Origin: Tautonia plasticadhaerens
GTDB lineage: Bacteria; Planctomycetota; Planctomycetia; Isosphaerales; Isosphaeraceae
Assembly: GCF_007752535.1 (NCBI RefSeq)
Contig: NZ_CP036426.1
Span: forward strand, 186,001-250,000
Direction of reading: 5' to 3'
DNA: 64,000 nt
The notes below the pieces were generated by a model. The model made no database searches, was not told the origin of the DNA, and was given only the letters and a program-made list of their open reading frames with translations. Of the stretch, positions 36,469 through 44,703 are shown piece by piece. A program made the translations under genes and the position numbers. Position 1 is the stretch's first letter. Every line of letters starts with the position of its first letter.

Positions 36469-37844
36469 CCGCCGACCTCCCCCGCCGCCCCGGCCGCGCC
36501 CCGATCGGGTGCCCCCTCCCCCGGCCGAGGCCCCGCCGCCTCGGGCCCGGCCGACTCTCCGGCGACGTACTCGGCCGCCCCCGCGGGGTTGCTCCAGCGT
36601 TCACCCCACCCCGTGTAGAGATCCCGCACCAGGTCGTCCCATGCCGACCTGGGGCGAAAGATCGGATAGGGGACCGGCATCACCGGCCGGTCCGAGGCCC
36701 AGACGACCTCGAACCCGCCGTCCTCCGTCACCCGGCCGATCCGGGCGACCTTCCAGGCGTGCTGCGTCTCCGGGTCGATGCTGACCACGCCCTCGGGGGC
36801 CTCGAGGCTCTGCCGACGCAGGGCCCGTCGCACCTCCGCCGGGGAGACCCGGCCCGCCTCCTCCAGCGTCTGCGCCCAGAGCCTCACCCCCACGTAGGCC
36901 GCCTCCATCGGGTCGCTCACCGCCCTGGCCTTGCCGAACCGCGCCCGGAACGCGGCGAGGAACGACCGGTTCGCCGGCCGGTCCAGGCCCTGGAAGTAAT
37001 TCCAGGCCGCGTAATGGCCGACCACGGACCTCAGGTCGCCCATCGACTGGAGTTCCACCTCGGCGATGCTGAACGACACCACCGGAATACGGCGACGGTC
37101 CCGGGTCGCCTCGGCCAGGGCGTCGAAGAATGGGGCGTTGGCCGCGCCGTTGATCGTGTTGAAGATCACGTCCGGCTCGGCCGCCACGATCCGCTCGACG
37201 AGCTCGTCCATCGCCGTGGCCGTCAGCGGCACGTACGCCTCGCCGGCCACCCGGCCTCCCAGCGCGGTCAGCTGATCGCGGATGATGGCGTTGGCCACCC
37301 GGGGGAAGATGTAGTCGGACCCCACCAGGAAGCACGACGTCCCCAGCCGGTCCAGGCTCCACGACACGGCGGGGATGATCTGCTGGTTGGGCGCGGCCCC
37401 CAGATAGACGATGTTCGGGGACAGCTCGCAGCCCTCGTACTGCACCGGGTAGAAGAGCAGGTGGTCGGACTGCTCGACGATCGGCCGCACCGCCTTCCGG
37501 CTGGCCGAGGTCCAGCAGCCGAAGATCGCCAGGACCCCCTCCTCCTCGATGAGCCGGGTCGCCTCCCTGGCGAACACCGCCTCGTCCGACGCGCCATCGG
37601 CGACCACCCACCGTACCGGCCGACCGAGGACGCCGCCCCGCTCGTTGAGCTGCTCGAGGGCCAGCACCGTGGCGTCGATCACCCCGCGCTCGCTCTCGGC
37701 CATCGGGCCGGTCCGGGAGTGCAGGATGCCGACCGTGATCGGCGTCGCGCGCGGCCCGATCACCCCCGCCACGGCCAGGCCGCCGACGACCGCGGCCGTC
37801 GCCACCAGCGTCAGCGCCACCCCCGCCGCCAGTCGCCTCAACAC
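36465..37844 (-). CDS. UrtA/AmiC-type periplasmic amide or urea binding protein at the head of the chemosensory operon
   Basis: Type I periplasmic binding protein of 459 residues of the Peripla_BP_5 (UrtA/FmdD/AmiC) family: [85 protein letters not shown] and [13 protein letters not shown]. The N-terminal hydrophobic stretch (about 8-30) has no lipobox, so it is membrane-anchored or cleaved after it. GTG start with GGAGGGG upstream. It has no ABC permease or ATPase beside it but overlaps the receptor gene by 4 nt (ATGA), so a sensory rather than transport role is inferred. Family members bind short amides or urea. Confidence 0.88.
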   Translation of the reverse strand: MLRRLAAGVALTLVATAAVVGGLAVAGVIGPRATPITVGILHSRTGPMAESERGVIDATVLALEQLNERGGVLGRPVRWVVADGASDEAVFAREATRLIEEEGVLAIFGCWTSASRKAVRPIVEQSDHLLFYPVQYEGCELSPNIVYLGAAPNQQIIPAVSWSLDRLGTSCFLVGSDYIFPRVANAIIRDQLTALGGRVAGEAYVPLTATAMDELVERIVAAEPDVIFNTINGAANAPFFDALAEATRDRRRIPVVSFSIAEVELQSMGDLRSVVGHYAAWNYFQGLDRPANRSFLAAFRARFGKARAVSDPMEAAYVGVRLWAQTLEEAGRVSPAEVRRALRRQSLEAPEGVVSIDPETQHAWKVARIGRVTEDGGFEVVWASDRPVMPVPYPIFRPRSAWDDLVRDLYTGWGERWSNPAGAAEYVAGESAGPEAAGPRPGEGAPDRGAAGAAGEVGG

Positions 37845-38344
37845 TCAAGCCCCTCCGGCCGATCGGGCCGAGCCTGGCGCAACTCCCGGCGGCCACGCCT
37901 CCCCCGGGTCGAGCCAGGGGGGGAGGGGCCGCGGTCGCTCGGGCAAGCCTCTTTCCACCTTTCCTAGATTAACACCCGGCCCATCCCCCCGCAATTCGCC
38001 CCTCGGGACCCCGGTCGCGGGTGGCACCCCCCTTGAGTACGCCGCACGCCCGGCTCACCCTGCGACGGCTTCGCCGCCCGAGCCGCCGAGCGGGGGATGC
38101 TCCGCCGGCTGCTCGCCAAGCCCCTCGAGGCGGGCCAGGCCCGAGGCGACCCCCCGACGATGGAGTCCGACGAGCCCGACCTCCGCCCTCGGGAGAACCG
38201 GGTTTCGCGATCGAAGGCCGGCCAACCCCCATGGGCGCGCCCGCGACCGATGCGGGCAACCTGACGTCGCGGGGCTTCCCGGCCGTCGTGGCGCGGAGCG
38301 GCCTTTGCGATTCCTGACATCGAGGGGTGCTCGATTCGGACAGA
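37845..38344. other. Intergenic region upstream of the chemosensory operon
   Basis: About 500 bases with no credible gene. Open frames on both strands here are Arg/Gly/Pro-rich; some run across the tRNA fragment and are artefacts. The operon promoter is presumably within the first 150 bases (AT-rich patch near 37950-37975) but no clear consensus is visible. Confidence 0.45.
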
Positions 38345-38390
38345 TCAAGAAAGAACCCCGCGAACCCCAACAGTCGCTGGGCTTGCGGGG
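38345..38390 (-). terminator. Hairpin with T-rich tail after the tRNA fragment
   Basis: On the minus strand CCCCGC (38361-38356 arm) and GCGGGG pair around a short loop and are followed by TTCTTTCTT. It sits just beyond the 3' end of the tRNA-Ser fragment and is probably its original terminator. Confidence 0.45.
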
Positions 38391-38406
38391 CGAGTCCGTC
38401 CTCGAG

Positions 38407-38470
38407 CGGAGAGGGGGGATTCGAACCCCCGAGCCGGGTTTGACCCCGACTAACGGTTTAGCAAACCGCA
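38407..38470 (-). tRNA. 3' fragment of tRNA-Ser(GCU), probable att site
   Basis: On the minus strand the sequence reads an anticodon arm with loop TTGCTAA (anticodon GCT, 38453-38469), a long variable arm typical of tRNA-Ser, the T arm GGGGG-TTCGAAT-CCCCC, and an acceptor 3' strand CTCTCC. The D arm and 5' acceptor strand are absent: upstream bases do not resemble a tRNA. The gene is therefore 5'-truncated, the scar expected when an element integrates in the 3' half of a tRNA gene. CCA is not encoded. Confidence 0.75.
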
Positions 38471-38670
38471 AGCGGCTTGGCGTAAGTTCCTCGTTCGAAA
38501 AAGGTTTGTGGGATGGGGCACTGTCGCTTGCCCACCATTTGCCCACCGGAGCCGATTTCCCCCCCGACCTGGCGGAGATTGCTTCCGCCTGGCCTGAGCT
38601 TCCCGAGGCGGTGAAGGCCGGCATCCTGGCGATGGTCCGAACCTCCTCGGGTGGACGGAGGGACCGATGA
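38470..38670 (+). pseudogene. Fragment of an element gene next to the att site
   Basis: Short + frame with no start of its own, running out of the tRNA fragment: SSSFEKGLWDGALSLAHHLP and then FPPDLAEIASAWPELPEAVKAGILAMVRTSSGG. The phrase DLAEIASAWPELPEAVKAGILAMV looks like a real conserved protein C-terminus; from memory similar tails occur in planctomycete integrase-associated proteins, but I cannot confirm this. The stop overlaps the next gene's ATG by 4 nt (ATGA), which supports former translation. Probably the remnant of a gene cut by recombination. Confidence 0.4.
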
Positions 38671-39098
38671 GCCGCTCAAGGACGCCCGACCCCGAGGCCA
38701 TCCGAGCCCTCCTCGAAGCCCTCCGGGCGGGGAGCTTCCCCGGGCCCGCCTGCCGGGCCGCCGGGATCAGCCGGAGCACCCTCCGCCGATGGCTGGGGCG
38801 GGGACGCTCGAAGGACGACCACGACGCCCCCTATCGGGCCTTCCGGCGAGACTACCGGGCCGCGATCGCCTCGGCCGAGGTCGGGGCGCTGGATTCGATC
38901 TGCCGCGCCGGGTCCGAGGGCATCCCCGGCTCCTGGCAGGCCAGCGCCTGGCTCCTGGAGCGCCGGTTCCCGGCCCGATGGCGCAGGAAGGACCAGGCGC
39001 CGGATCCGTCGCCACCGAAGCCCCTCTCGCAGATGACCGACGCGGAACTTGACGCCTACTGCGGTCGCCTCGGCCTGCTCGACGAGCCGCGACGGTGA
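38667..39098 (+). CDS. HTH protein resembling phage terminase small subunits
   Basis: Small DNA-binding protein of 143 residues. N-terminal helix-turn-helix: RALLEALRAGSFPGPACRAAGISRSTLRRWLGRGR. It is followed by YRAFRRDYRAAIASAEVGALDSICRAG and SWQASAWLLERRFPARWRRKD, a layout seen in terminase small subunits and related phage or island proteins. The first of three small HTH genes in a row. No large terminase or other virion genes are near, so a packaging role is unlikely; the function is unknown. Confidence 0.7.
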   Translation: MSRSRTPDPEAIRALLEALRAGSFPGPACRAAGISRSTLRRWLGRGRSKDDHDAPYRAFRRDYRAAIASAEVGALDSICRAGSEGIPGSWQASAWLLERRFPARWRRKDQAPDPSPPKPLSQMTDAELDAYCGRLGLLDEPRR

Positions 39099-39129
39099 CT
39101 CCTCTTCCCCTCGCCGGTGAGCCCGATCC

Positions 39130-39558
39130 ATGCCACGACCCACCAAGTTCAGCCCGGAGGTCGGCGAGGAGTTCCTCCGCCTCCTTGCCGGAGGGCGGTC
39201 CCGGAGCGAGGCGACCGACGCACTCGGCATCGGCCGACGGACCCTCCAGGACTGGCTCCGCCGAGGCCGGGAAGGAGAGCCGACCTTCGCGGCCTGGGCC
39301 GAGCGGGTCGATCGGGTGGCGGCGCTGCGTCGCCGGGGACGGATCCGGGCGTCCTGGGATCGCTACGAGGCCGAGTCGAAGGAGCGATGGACGCGGTCCA
39401 AGCGGGCCCGGGAGGAGTACTGGAAGGAACGGCTCGGGCCGCTGGAGTTCTGGAGCCGTCGCCTGGCGTGGCTGGCGGCGCGGGGGAAGTGGGAGGCGTA
39501 CCGCCGGACGATCGAGCGGCTCAAGGCCGAGGGTTTCCGCACCAATGCAACACTATAA
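39130..39558 (+). CDS. HTH protein, terminase-small-subunit-like
   Basis: Protein of 142 residues starting MPRPTKFSPEVGEEFLRLLAGGRSRSEATDALGIGRRTLQDWLRRGR, a helix-turn-helix of the same type as its neighbours, followed by a charged helical half with many Arg, Trp and Glu residues (RARE-EYWKERLGPLEFWSRRLAW). Probably a paralogue of the gene upstream, 31 nt away. Its end overlaps the next gene by 14 nt. No known pathway; likely part of the same mobile island. Confidence 0.65.
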   Translation: MPRPTKFSPEVGEEFLRLLAGGRSRSEATDALGIGRRTLQDWLRRGREGEPTFAAWAERVDRVAALRRRGRIRASWDRYEAESKERWTRSKRAREEYWKERLGPLEFWSRRLAWLAARGKWEAYRRTIERLKAEGFRTNATL

Positions 39559-39844
39559 AAAGGGAAACCAAGCGGGAAATCAGGGGGGCCGTCCGAGCCT
39601 CGACACGCCGGGTCGTCTGGTCGCCCTGTCCCGGGGGATCGTCGAGGGCCTGTCCCGGGACCGTGCGGCGGAGGCGGCCGGCACCGGGAAGCGGACGCTG
39701 CATCGCTGGATCAAGGCCGGGCGCGCCGGCGCTGCCCGCTCTGCCGAGCTGGCCGAGGCGGTCGCGACGGCCGAGCCGCTGGCCGGTTGGGGTCGGAGCA
39801 TCCTCCCGGTGGCCCGGGAGCTGATCCGACTGCGGGTGATCTGA
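39545..39844 (+). CDS. Small HTH protein
   Basis: Protein of 99 residues: MQHYKKGNQAGNQGGRPSLD, a helix-turn-helix (LSRGIVEGLSRDRAAEAAGTGKRTLHRWIKAGRAGA), and a short helix LAEAVATAEPLAGWGRSILPV. The ATG at 39545 lies inside the 3' end of the preceding HTH gene, in a different frame. It resembles a reduced version of the two preceding HTH proteins, lacking their C-terminal half. Calling it a gene rests on its clear HTH and the tight spacing. Confidence 0.55.
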   Translation: MQHYKKGNQAGNQGGRPSLDTPGRLVALSRGIVEGLSRDRAAEAAGTGKRTLHRWIKAGRAGAARSAELAEAVATAEPLAGWGRSILPVARELIRLRVI

Positions 39845-40272
39845 CGCCGCCATGCCGATTGAAACGGTGGGGAGATGGTCTGCGTGGTGCCAGAACCGGG
39901 GGCGTCGGGTTCCGACGCCGACCGTTCCACGGAACAGGAAAGGACCCGATGGGAGCCGGTGACAGAACCCGGGGGCCGGAAGGGGCCGACCTCGGGGGGT
40001 GGTACTGGCGTCGCGTTTCGCTGAAAGCAGCCTAAGGGAGCGGGGGGATCGGTGCCAGAACCAGGCCGGCCGAGGACACCCCGAGCCGACGGGGCTCTTG
40101 GCGCCCTCGCGGAATGGCCGGTCGTTGAGATCACCGGGGGGGCGGATCCACGGCCTGCCATGATCGTTGGTTCAGCGGTGCGTCCCCTGCCCACAACGGC
40201 GAGCCGACCGGCGGCGGACGCGGGGGGGTACGTCCGCCGCCGGTCGACTCGCCTGAACTCGGATGCGATGCC
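39845..40272. other. Intergenic region with three imperfect direct repeats
   Basis: 428 bases without a credible large gene. GGTG(C/A)CAGAACC occurs three times on the + strand, at 39886, 39958 and 40051. A 28-codon frame at 39949 has a good ribosome-binding-like sequence but no supporting features. Confidence 0.45.
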
Positions 40273-43200
40273 TCAGACCTCGGGAGCCCGTGCCGATAGG
40301 ATCTCCAACACGTCGTCGATCAGGTCGATTCGGCTCCCCTCGCCATCGTCGTCACCATCGCCCGATCGCCGGGCCGCCGAGCGTGCCGCGGCGACGGAGG
40401 CGAGCGAGGCGGACGCCGACGACTGGGCCGGGATGTTGTCCGTGACCCGGAGGCGGAAGTACAGCGGCGAGAGGACCGGAATGCCGGCCCCTCCGGTCGG
40501 GTCGAAGGGCTCCGCCCGCCCGGGCCCCGGCCGCCCATCGGCGTTGGCCGAGCCGATCGTCCACGCCCCGGAGCCCTGATCGAAGACGGCGTAGTCGGGG
40601 CGTCCGTCGCCGTCGTAGTCGGCCACGGCGGCGATGTCGCCTGACGAGCCGAAGGTGACGGGGAAGCCGTCGCCGAAGCCAGGGACCTCGCCGCGGGAGG
40701 GGAGGACGAACCACTGGGCGCGGCCGGGCTCCAGGTCGCTCTCCGAGCGGAAGGCGACGATCTCGGCGCGCCCGTCGCCGTCGAAGTCGGCCACGGCGGG
40801 CTGATCGGCGTTGCCGGCGGCGCCGAAGGTGATCGGGAAGGCGCCGAGGGCGCGGCTGAAAGTGGCGTCGTTGCGAGCCGAGGGGAGGATGAACCACTGG
40901 GCGGCGCCCGGGACGAGGTCGCTGATCGGTCGGAAGGTGGCGATGTCGGCGCGCCCGTCGCCGTCGAAGTCGAAGGGGGCGGGCAGGTCGGTGCCGCCGG
41001 CGGCGCCGAAGACCACCGAGAAGGCGCTGCCGCTGGCGCTGGGGAGGATGAACCACTGGGCGGCGCCCGGGACGAGGTCGCTATCGGCGCGGAAGGTGGC
41101 GATGTCGGTCGCACCGTCGCCGTCGTAGTCGGCCGGCGCCGGGCGGTCGAGCACCCCGGCGGCGCCGAAGGGGATGTCGACGCGCTCGCCGTCGGAGGAG
41201 CGGAGGTAGGTCCAGATGCTCGCGTTGGGCTCGCCGCTGCCGGAGAGCCGGGCCTGCGGGTCGACCACGGCGACGTCGGCCTGGCCGTCGCCGTCGAAGT
41301 CGCCGGCGATGGGGATCACATTCGGCCCGAGGTCGTCGATGACGACCGTGGAGGTCTCGGGGCTGCCCTGATTGGACAGCCTGAGCTCGAAGACGGCGGC
41401 GCCGGCCGTCGCGTCGTAGCGGTAGAGGGCCAGGTCGGAGACGCCGTCGTTGTCGTAGTCGCCCTCGACGACCCGGCGGAAGGCGATCGGCTCCGCGAGG
41501 CGGCCGACGCCGGGGTTGCCGGAGAGGTCCCGGAGGCCCCCCGCGTCGACCACCAGCTCGTACCCGGCCGACCTCCGGGTGAGGGCGCCCAGCCCGACGA
41601 CGCGGTAGGTCGTCTCGTCGACCCAATCGACGGCCACGCCGTCCAGGTCGACCGGCTGGCCGTCCCGGGTCAGCCGGAGGTCGTCCACCCCGAAGGAGGC
41701 CGGGTCGATCGGCTCGGAGAAGGTGACCATGGCGACGTCGATCGGGTCGCGATCGGAGGCGCGGCCCCCGGCGGAGATGCCGACGACGGAGGGCGGGGTC
41801 CGGTCGACGGGGCGGATGTCGGCCTCGAGCTGGTAGAAGTTCGTGTCGCCGTCGTACCCGAGGACCCGGACGAGATAGGAGCCCGCGGCCAGGCCGTCGA
41901 GGCCGATCTCCTCGACGTTCTCCTCCCCTGCGGAGCGGTCGACCTCGACGAGGCTCCCGTCCTTCTCGCGCCGGTAGAGGATCAGGTCGAGGTCACCGGA
42001 ATCGTGCTCGAAGCTCGCCTTGATGCGATCCCCCTCGCCCGCGGGGTCGGCGAGGCTGAGGGCGTACCAGTCCTCGTCCCCCCCGCGATCGATCGACAGG
42101 TCGCGACGATCGACCTCCAGGGGGGAGGCCACGGAGATCGTCCCCCAGTCGGTCGCGCCGCCCTCCTCGTCATTCGGCTCCAGGGGGTCCGCGGCCAGGG
42201 GCCCCGGCTCGACGTTGAACTCCATCGTGTAGGTGTTCGGGTCCGAGCGGAACGTGCTGAAGCCCCGCAGGCTCAGGCCATAGGTGCCGAAGTCCAGGCC
42301 GTCCAGGCTGATGAACTTCTCCAAATCGACCGAGTAGTCATCCCTGACGAACTCGAAGGAGCCATCCGGCGCCTGGCGATAGAGCTCGACCAGGATCGGC
42401 TCGCCCGCGCCGCCGTCGTTGTCGGTGCCGAGATGAATGAAGCTGTCGTCGCCGGCCTCGCCGTTCAGGCGGAAGGTGAAGAGATCCTCGTCGTCGGGGT
42501 CGTGGAAGTTCAGGTCCAGCGTGCCGAACAGGGGGCTACCGGCCGAGGCGATGCCGAGGTCCAGCGGGCCGTCGACGAAGAAGTTATTGTTGGGCTCGTA
42601 CTGGTCGGGCAGCGGCCGGTCGAGCCGGATCTGGGCGTCCAGGGTGTAGATGTTCGTGTCGCCCCCCGCCCCGACGACGGCGAGCATGTAACCGACGGTG
42701 AACCCGACGGGATTGCCCTCGTCCCCGGTCAGGTCGAGCAACTCGTCGTCGTCCGTCGATTCGGACTTGTCGGCGAGGACGTAGGATCCGTCGAAGCGCC
42801 TGGCGAAGAGATAGGCGTCGAGGTTGCCGGCCTCGTGGTCGAAGTAGATGGCGATCTTGTCGTCGGGGCCGCCACGGCCGTCGATCTGGTAGTAGAAGTA
42901 GTCGACGTCGTCGCTCGCGTCGATCGTCAGCATCTCGGCCCGACGGAGCGGGGAGCCGTAGGAGGCGGCGCCGAGCCAGCGGGCCGCCTCCCGATCGTCG
43001 TTCGGCTCGAAGGCGTCGGGGCCCGGCGGCGGGTCGCCGAGTCCGCCGTCTCCCGTCAGGGGGAACGAGGGGGGGAGTCGGAAGTCGACGGCCTTGTTCG
43101 CGTCGGCGATCACGACCCGTTGGGGCTTGATCAGCTGGCCGGAGTTCCCCACCAGGCCGACCTCGTAGGTCCCGTTTGGCAGCCACGCCTGGACGATGCC

Positions 43201-44271
43201 GTGCTCGTTGCCCGGCGCGGCCGGGGCCCGGGTGACGGCCCGGGTGCCCACCTCGCGGTATCCGAGCGTCAGGTCGCCGAGGCCCTCGCCGATGTCGTAG
43301 CGGGCGTCCTGGTCGAAGTCCTGGTAGGCCATCCCCACGACGTAGCCGCCGTCCTCGACACGATTGGCGATCCGGTGGGTCGAGTAGTATGTCCGATCCT
43401 CGTAGAATCCGAAGCCGACTCCGATCGAGTTGCTCGCGTAGATCCCCTTGCCCTTCCCGACGCCCGAGAGGCCGAGGCCGCTCGTCGACGCGCCGGCCGG
43501 GCCGTCCCGACCCAGCAGGTTCTTGGCGTGCCCCATGTCGGGGTTGCCCCAGTCGACGATATAGGAGAGGGTGCCGAGGTAGGCCTGGCGTTGGGCGAAG
43601 GCCTCGAAGTCGCCCGCGGACCCCTCGTAGATCTCGCGGCCGGAGGACGGGCCGCCCTCGGTCTTCCGCGTCCCCCCGATGTTCTCGCCCGGCGAGCTCT
43701 GCTCCCCGCCGAGGCGGTCCGGATAATTCACATTATTGTAATCGTAGTTGCCGCCCGGGATCGCCTTCCCCCCGTCGCGGATGCACACGGGGGCCTCGCC
43801 CCTCTGCTGCGTATCCCAGGAATGCGCGTAGCAGACCTCGTCCATGTAGTCGACGTGGTCGTCGGCACCCTGGGCCAGGTACTCGTCGATCCCATAAGGC
43901 CCCAGCGTGGGGCCGTCCTCGCCCCCCTGGGACCTCAGGAACGCCATCGCATCGGAGAAGTGCCAGGTCCCCTTCTCTATGGGCCGGCCGTCGAAGTAGT
44001 CGACGGAGGATCGCACCTCGGCGAGGATCGGGTCGTCGGCATCGAACCCGTGCCCGCCGCGTTGTTCACCGTCGATGTAGGCCTCGATGGTGGAGGCGAA
44101 CCTGGCCGGGTCGGCGCGGAATTCGTTGATCAGTGCGAAGACGTAGGCCTCCGCGGCGGTGACGCCGGCGTCCAGGACGACGCGAGGTTCCAGGGATTCC
44201 ACAATCGGCCGCCGAGGATGCTTCCCCCCGGCCGTCGTCCTGTCCGTCGCCCTTCCAAACGGCCACGTCAT
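40273..44271 (-). CDS. Secreted CAP-domain protein with PPC, Big_5-like and FG-GAP/VCBS repeats
   Basis: Giant exported protein of 1332 residues. LEPRVVL motif at 27-33; a CAP/SCP-like domain (about 40-300; YVFALINEFRADPARFAS, CYAHSWDTQQRGEAP, SPGENIGG, GHAKNLLGRD). Three PPC-type beta domains follow (each starting (F/Y/L)EPND or EPNN), then a Big_5-like domain (VAMVTFSEPIDPASFGVDDLRL) and six or more FG-GAP/VCBS blades with DxDGDGxxDIA Ca-binding motifs (about 950-1290), several nearly identical at DNA level. The ATG at 44271 follows AGGAGACG. The role is likely surface attachment or an extracellular enzyme; the CAP activity is unknown. Confidence 0.85.
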   Translation of the reverse strand: MTWPFGRATDRTTAGGKHPRRPIVESLEPRVVLDAGVTAAEAYVFALINEFRADPARFASTIEAYIDGEQRGGHGFDADDPILAEVRSSVDYFDGRPIEKGTWHFSDAMAFLRSQGGEDGPTLGPYGIDEYLAQGADDHVDYMDEVCYAHSWDTQQRGEAPVCIRDGGKAIPGGNYDYNNVNYPDRLGGEQSSPGENIGGTRKTEGGPSSGREIYEGSAGDFEAFAQRQAYLGTLSYIVDWGNPDMGHAKNLLGRDGPAGASTSGLGLSGVGKGKGIYASNSIGVGFGFYEDRTYYSTHRIANRVEDGGYVVGMAYQDFDQDARYDIGEGLGDLTLGYREVGTRAVTRAPAAPGNEHGIVQAWLPNGTYEVGLVGNSGQLIKPQRVVIADANKAVDFRLPPSFPLTGDGGLGDPPPGPDAFEPNDDREAARWLGAASYGSPLRRAEMLTIDASDDVDYFYYQIDGRGGPDDKIAIYFDHEAGNLDAYLFARRFDGSYVLADKSESTDDDELLDLTGDEGNPVGFTVGYMLAVVGAGGDTNIYTLDAQIRLDRPLPDQYEPNNNFFVDGPLDLGIASAGSPLFGTLDLNFHDPDDEDLFTFRLNGEAGDDSFIHLGTDNDGGAGEPILVELYRQAPDGSFEFVRDDYSVDLEKFISLDGLDFGTYGLSLRGFSTFRSDPNTYTMEFNVEPGPLAADPLEPNDEEGGATDWGTISVASPLEVDRRDLSIDRGGDEDWYALSLADPAGEGDRIKASFEHDSGDLDLILYRREKDGSLVEVDRSAGEENVEEIGLDGLAAGSYLVRVLGYDGDTNFYQLEADIRPVDRTPPSVVGISAGGRASDRDPIDVAMVTFSEPIDPASFGVDDLRLTRDGQPVDLDGVAVDWVDETTYRVVGLGALTRRSAGYELVVDAGGLRDLSGNPGVGRLAEPIAFRRVVEGDYDNDGVSDLALYRYDATAGAAVFELRLSNQGSPETSTVVIDDLGPNVIPIAGDFDGDGQADVAVVDPQARLSGSGEPNASIWTYLRSSDGERVDIPFGAAGVLDRPAPADYDGDGATDIATFRADSDLVPGAAQWFILPSASGSAFSVVFGAAGGTDLPAPFDFDGDGRADIATFRPISDLVPGAAQWFILPSARNDATFSRALGAFPITFGAAGNADQPAVADFDGDGRAEIVAFRSESDLEPGRAQWFVLPSRGEVPGFGDGFPVTFGSSGDIAAVADYDGDGRPDYAVFDQGSGAWTIGSANADGRPGPGRAEPFDPTGGAGIPVLSPLYFRLRVTDNIPAQSSASASLASVAAARSAARRSGDGDDDGEGSRIDLIDDVLEILSARAPEV

Positions 44272-44703
44272 CGGCGTCGTCTCCTGGATTCCACCCCTCA
44301 AACCGGGGAGTCGTCTCGATTGCAGCCCTCTCGATGCGTTAGCCGGCGGACAGGTGCGCCGGCCCGAGGGTCTTCCCCCATCTTCCTGGCGGTTCGCGGC
44401 GAAACCGGACGAAGCGACTCGGCTTAATTTCGAGATGTCCCAAACGCCCCCCGCCGGGGACGCATTAACGTAAGGCCGCACCTGTGGCGCAACCCCATTA
44501 TTCGGAAAGACTTGCTGCCGCGAGAGGGCCGTGCGACTCCGGGGCATCGGGCGGCAAGGCTGCGGTTGAACCGGCGCGTCCCGGGACTTATAATGGATGG
44601 ATTGAGGTTTCGCATGCTCGCGTCCAGCCCTGACACGACGACGATGTGGTGGCGGCCCGGCCGCCGGCCGCGACACGCGGATCGCCAGCGAGGTCGCGTT
44701 ACC
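44272..44703. other. Divergent intergenic region
   Basis: 432 bases between the CAP protein (-) and the sigma factor (+). It contains the + strand promoter at 44566-44594 and no credible gene; a longer upstream extension of the sigma frame is open but begins before the promoter and is rejected. Confidence 0.55.
44566..44594 (+). promoter_or_regulatory. Sigma-70-like promoter for sigma/kinase pair 2
   Basis: TTGAAC (44566-44571), 17-nt spacer, perfect TATAAT (44589-44594), predicting transcription from about 44601, some 100 nt before the sigma factor ATG. It is the clearest housekeeping-type promoter I see in this GC-rich window. Confidence 0.7.

Noticed and set aside
33532-36618. 1028-codon open frame on the + strand
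   Set aside because: Antisense to the receptor and cheW/cheR genes.
38055-38624. 189-codon frame across the tRNA fragment (minus strand)
   Set aside because: Contains KPGSGVRIPPLRSRTDS-like text that results from translating a tRNA-Ser gene; artefact.
42004-44427. 807-codon open frame on the + strand
   Set aside because: Antisense to the CAP/PPC gene; the minus strand shows repeated, meaningful motifs.
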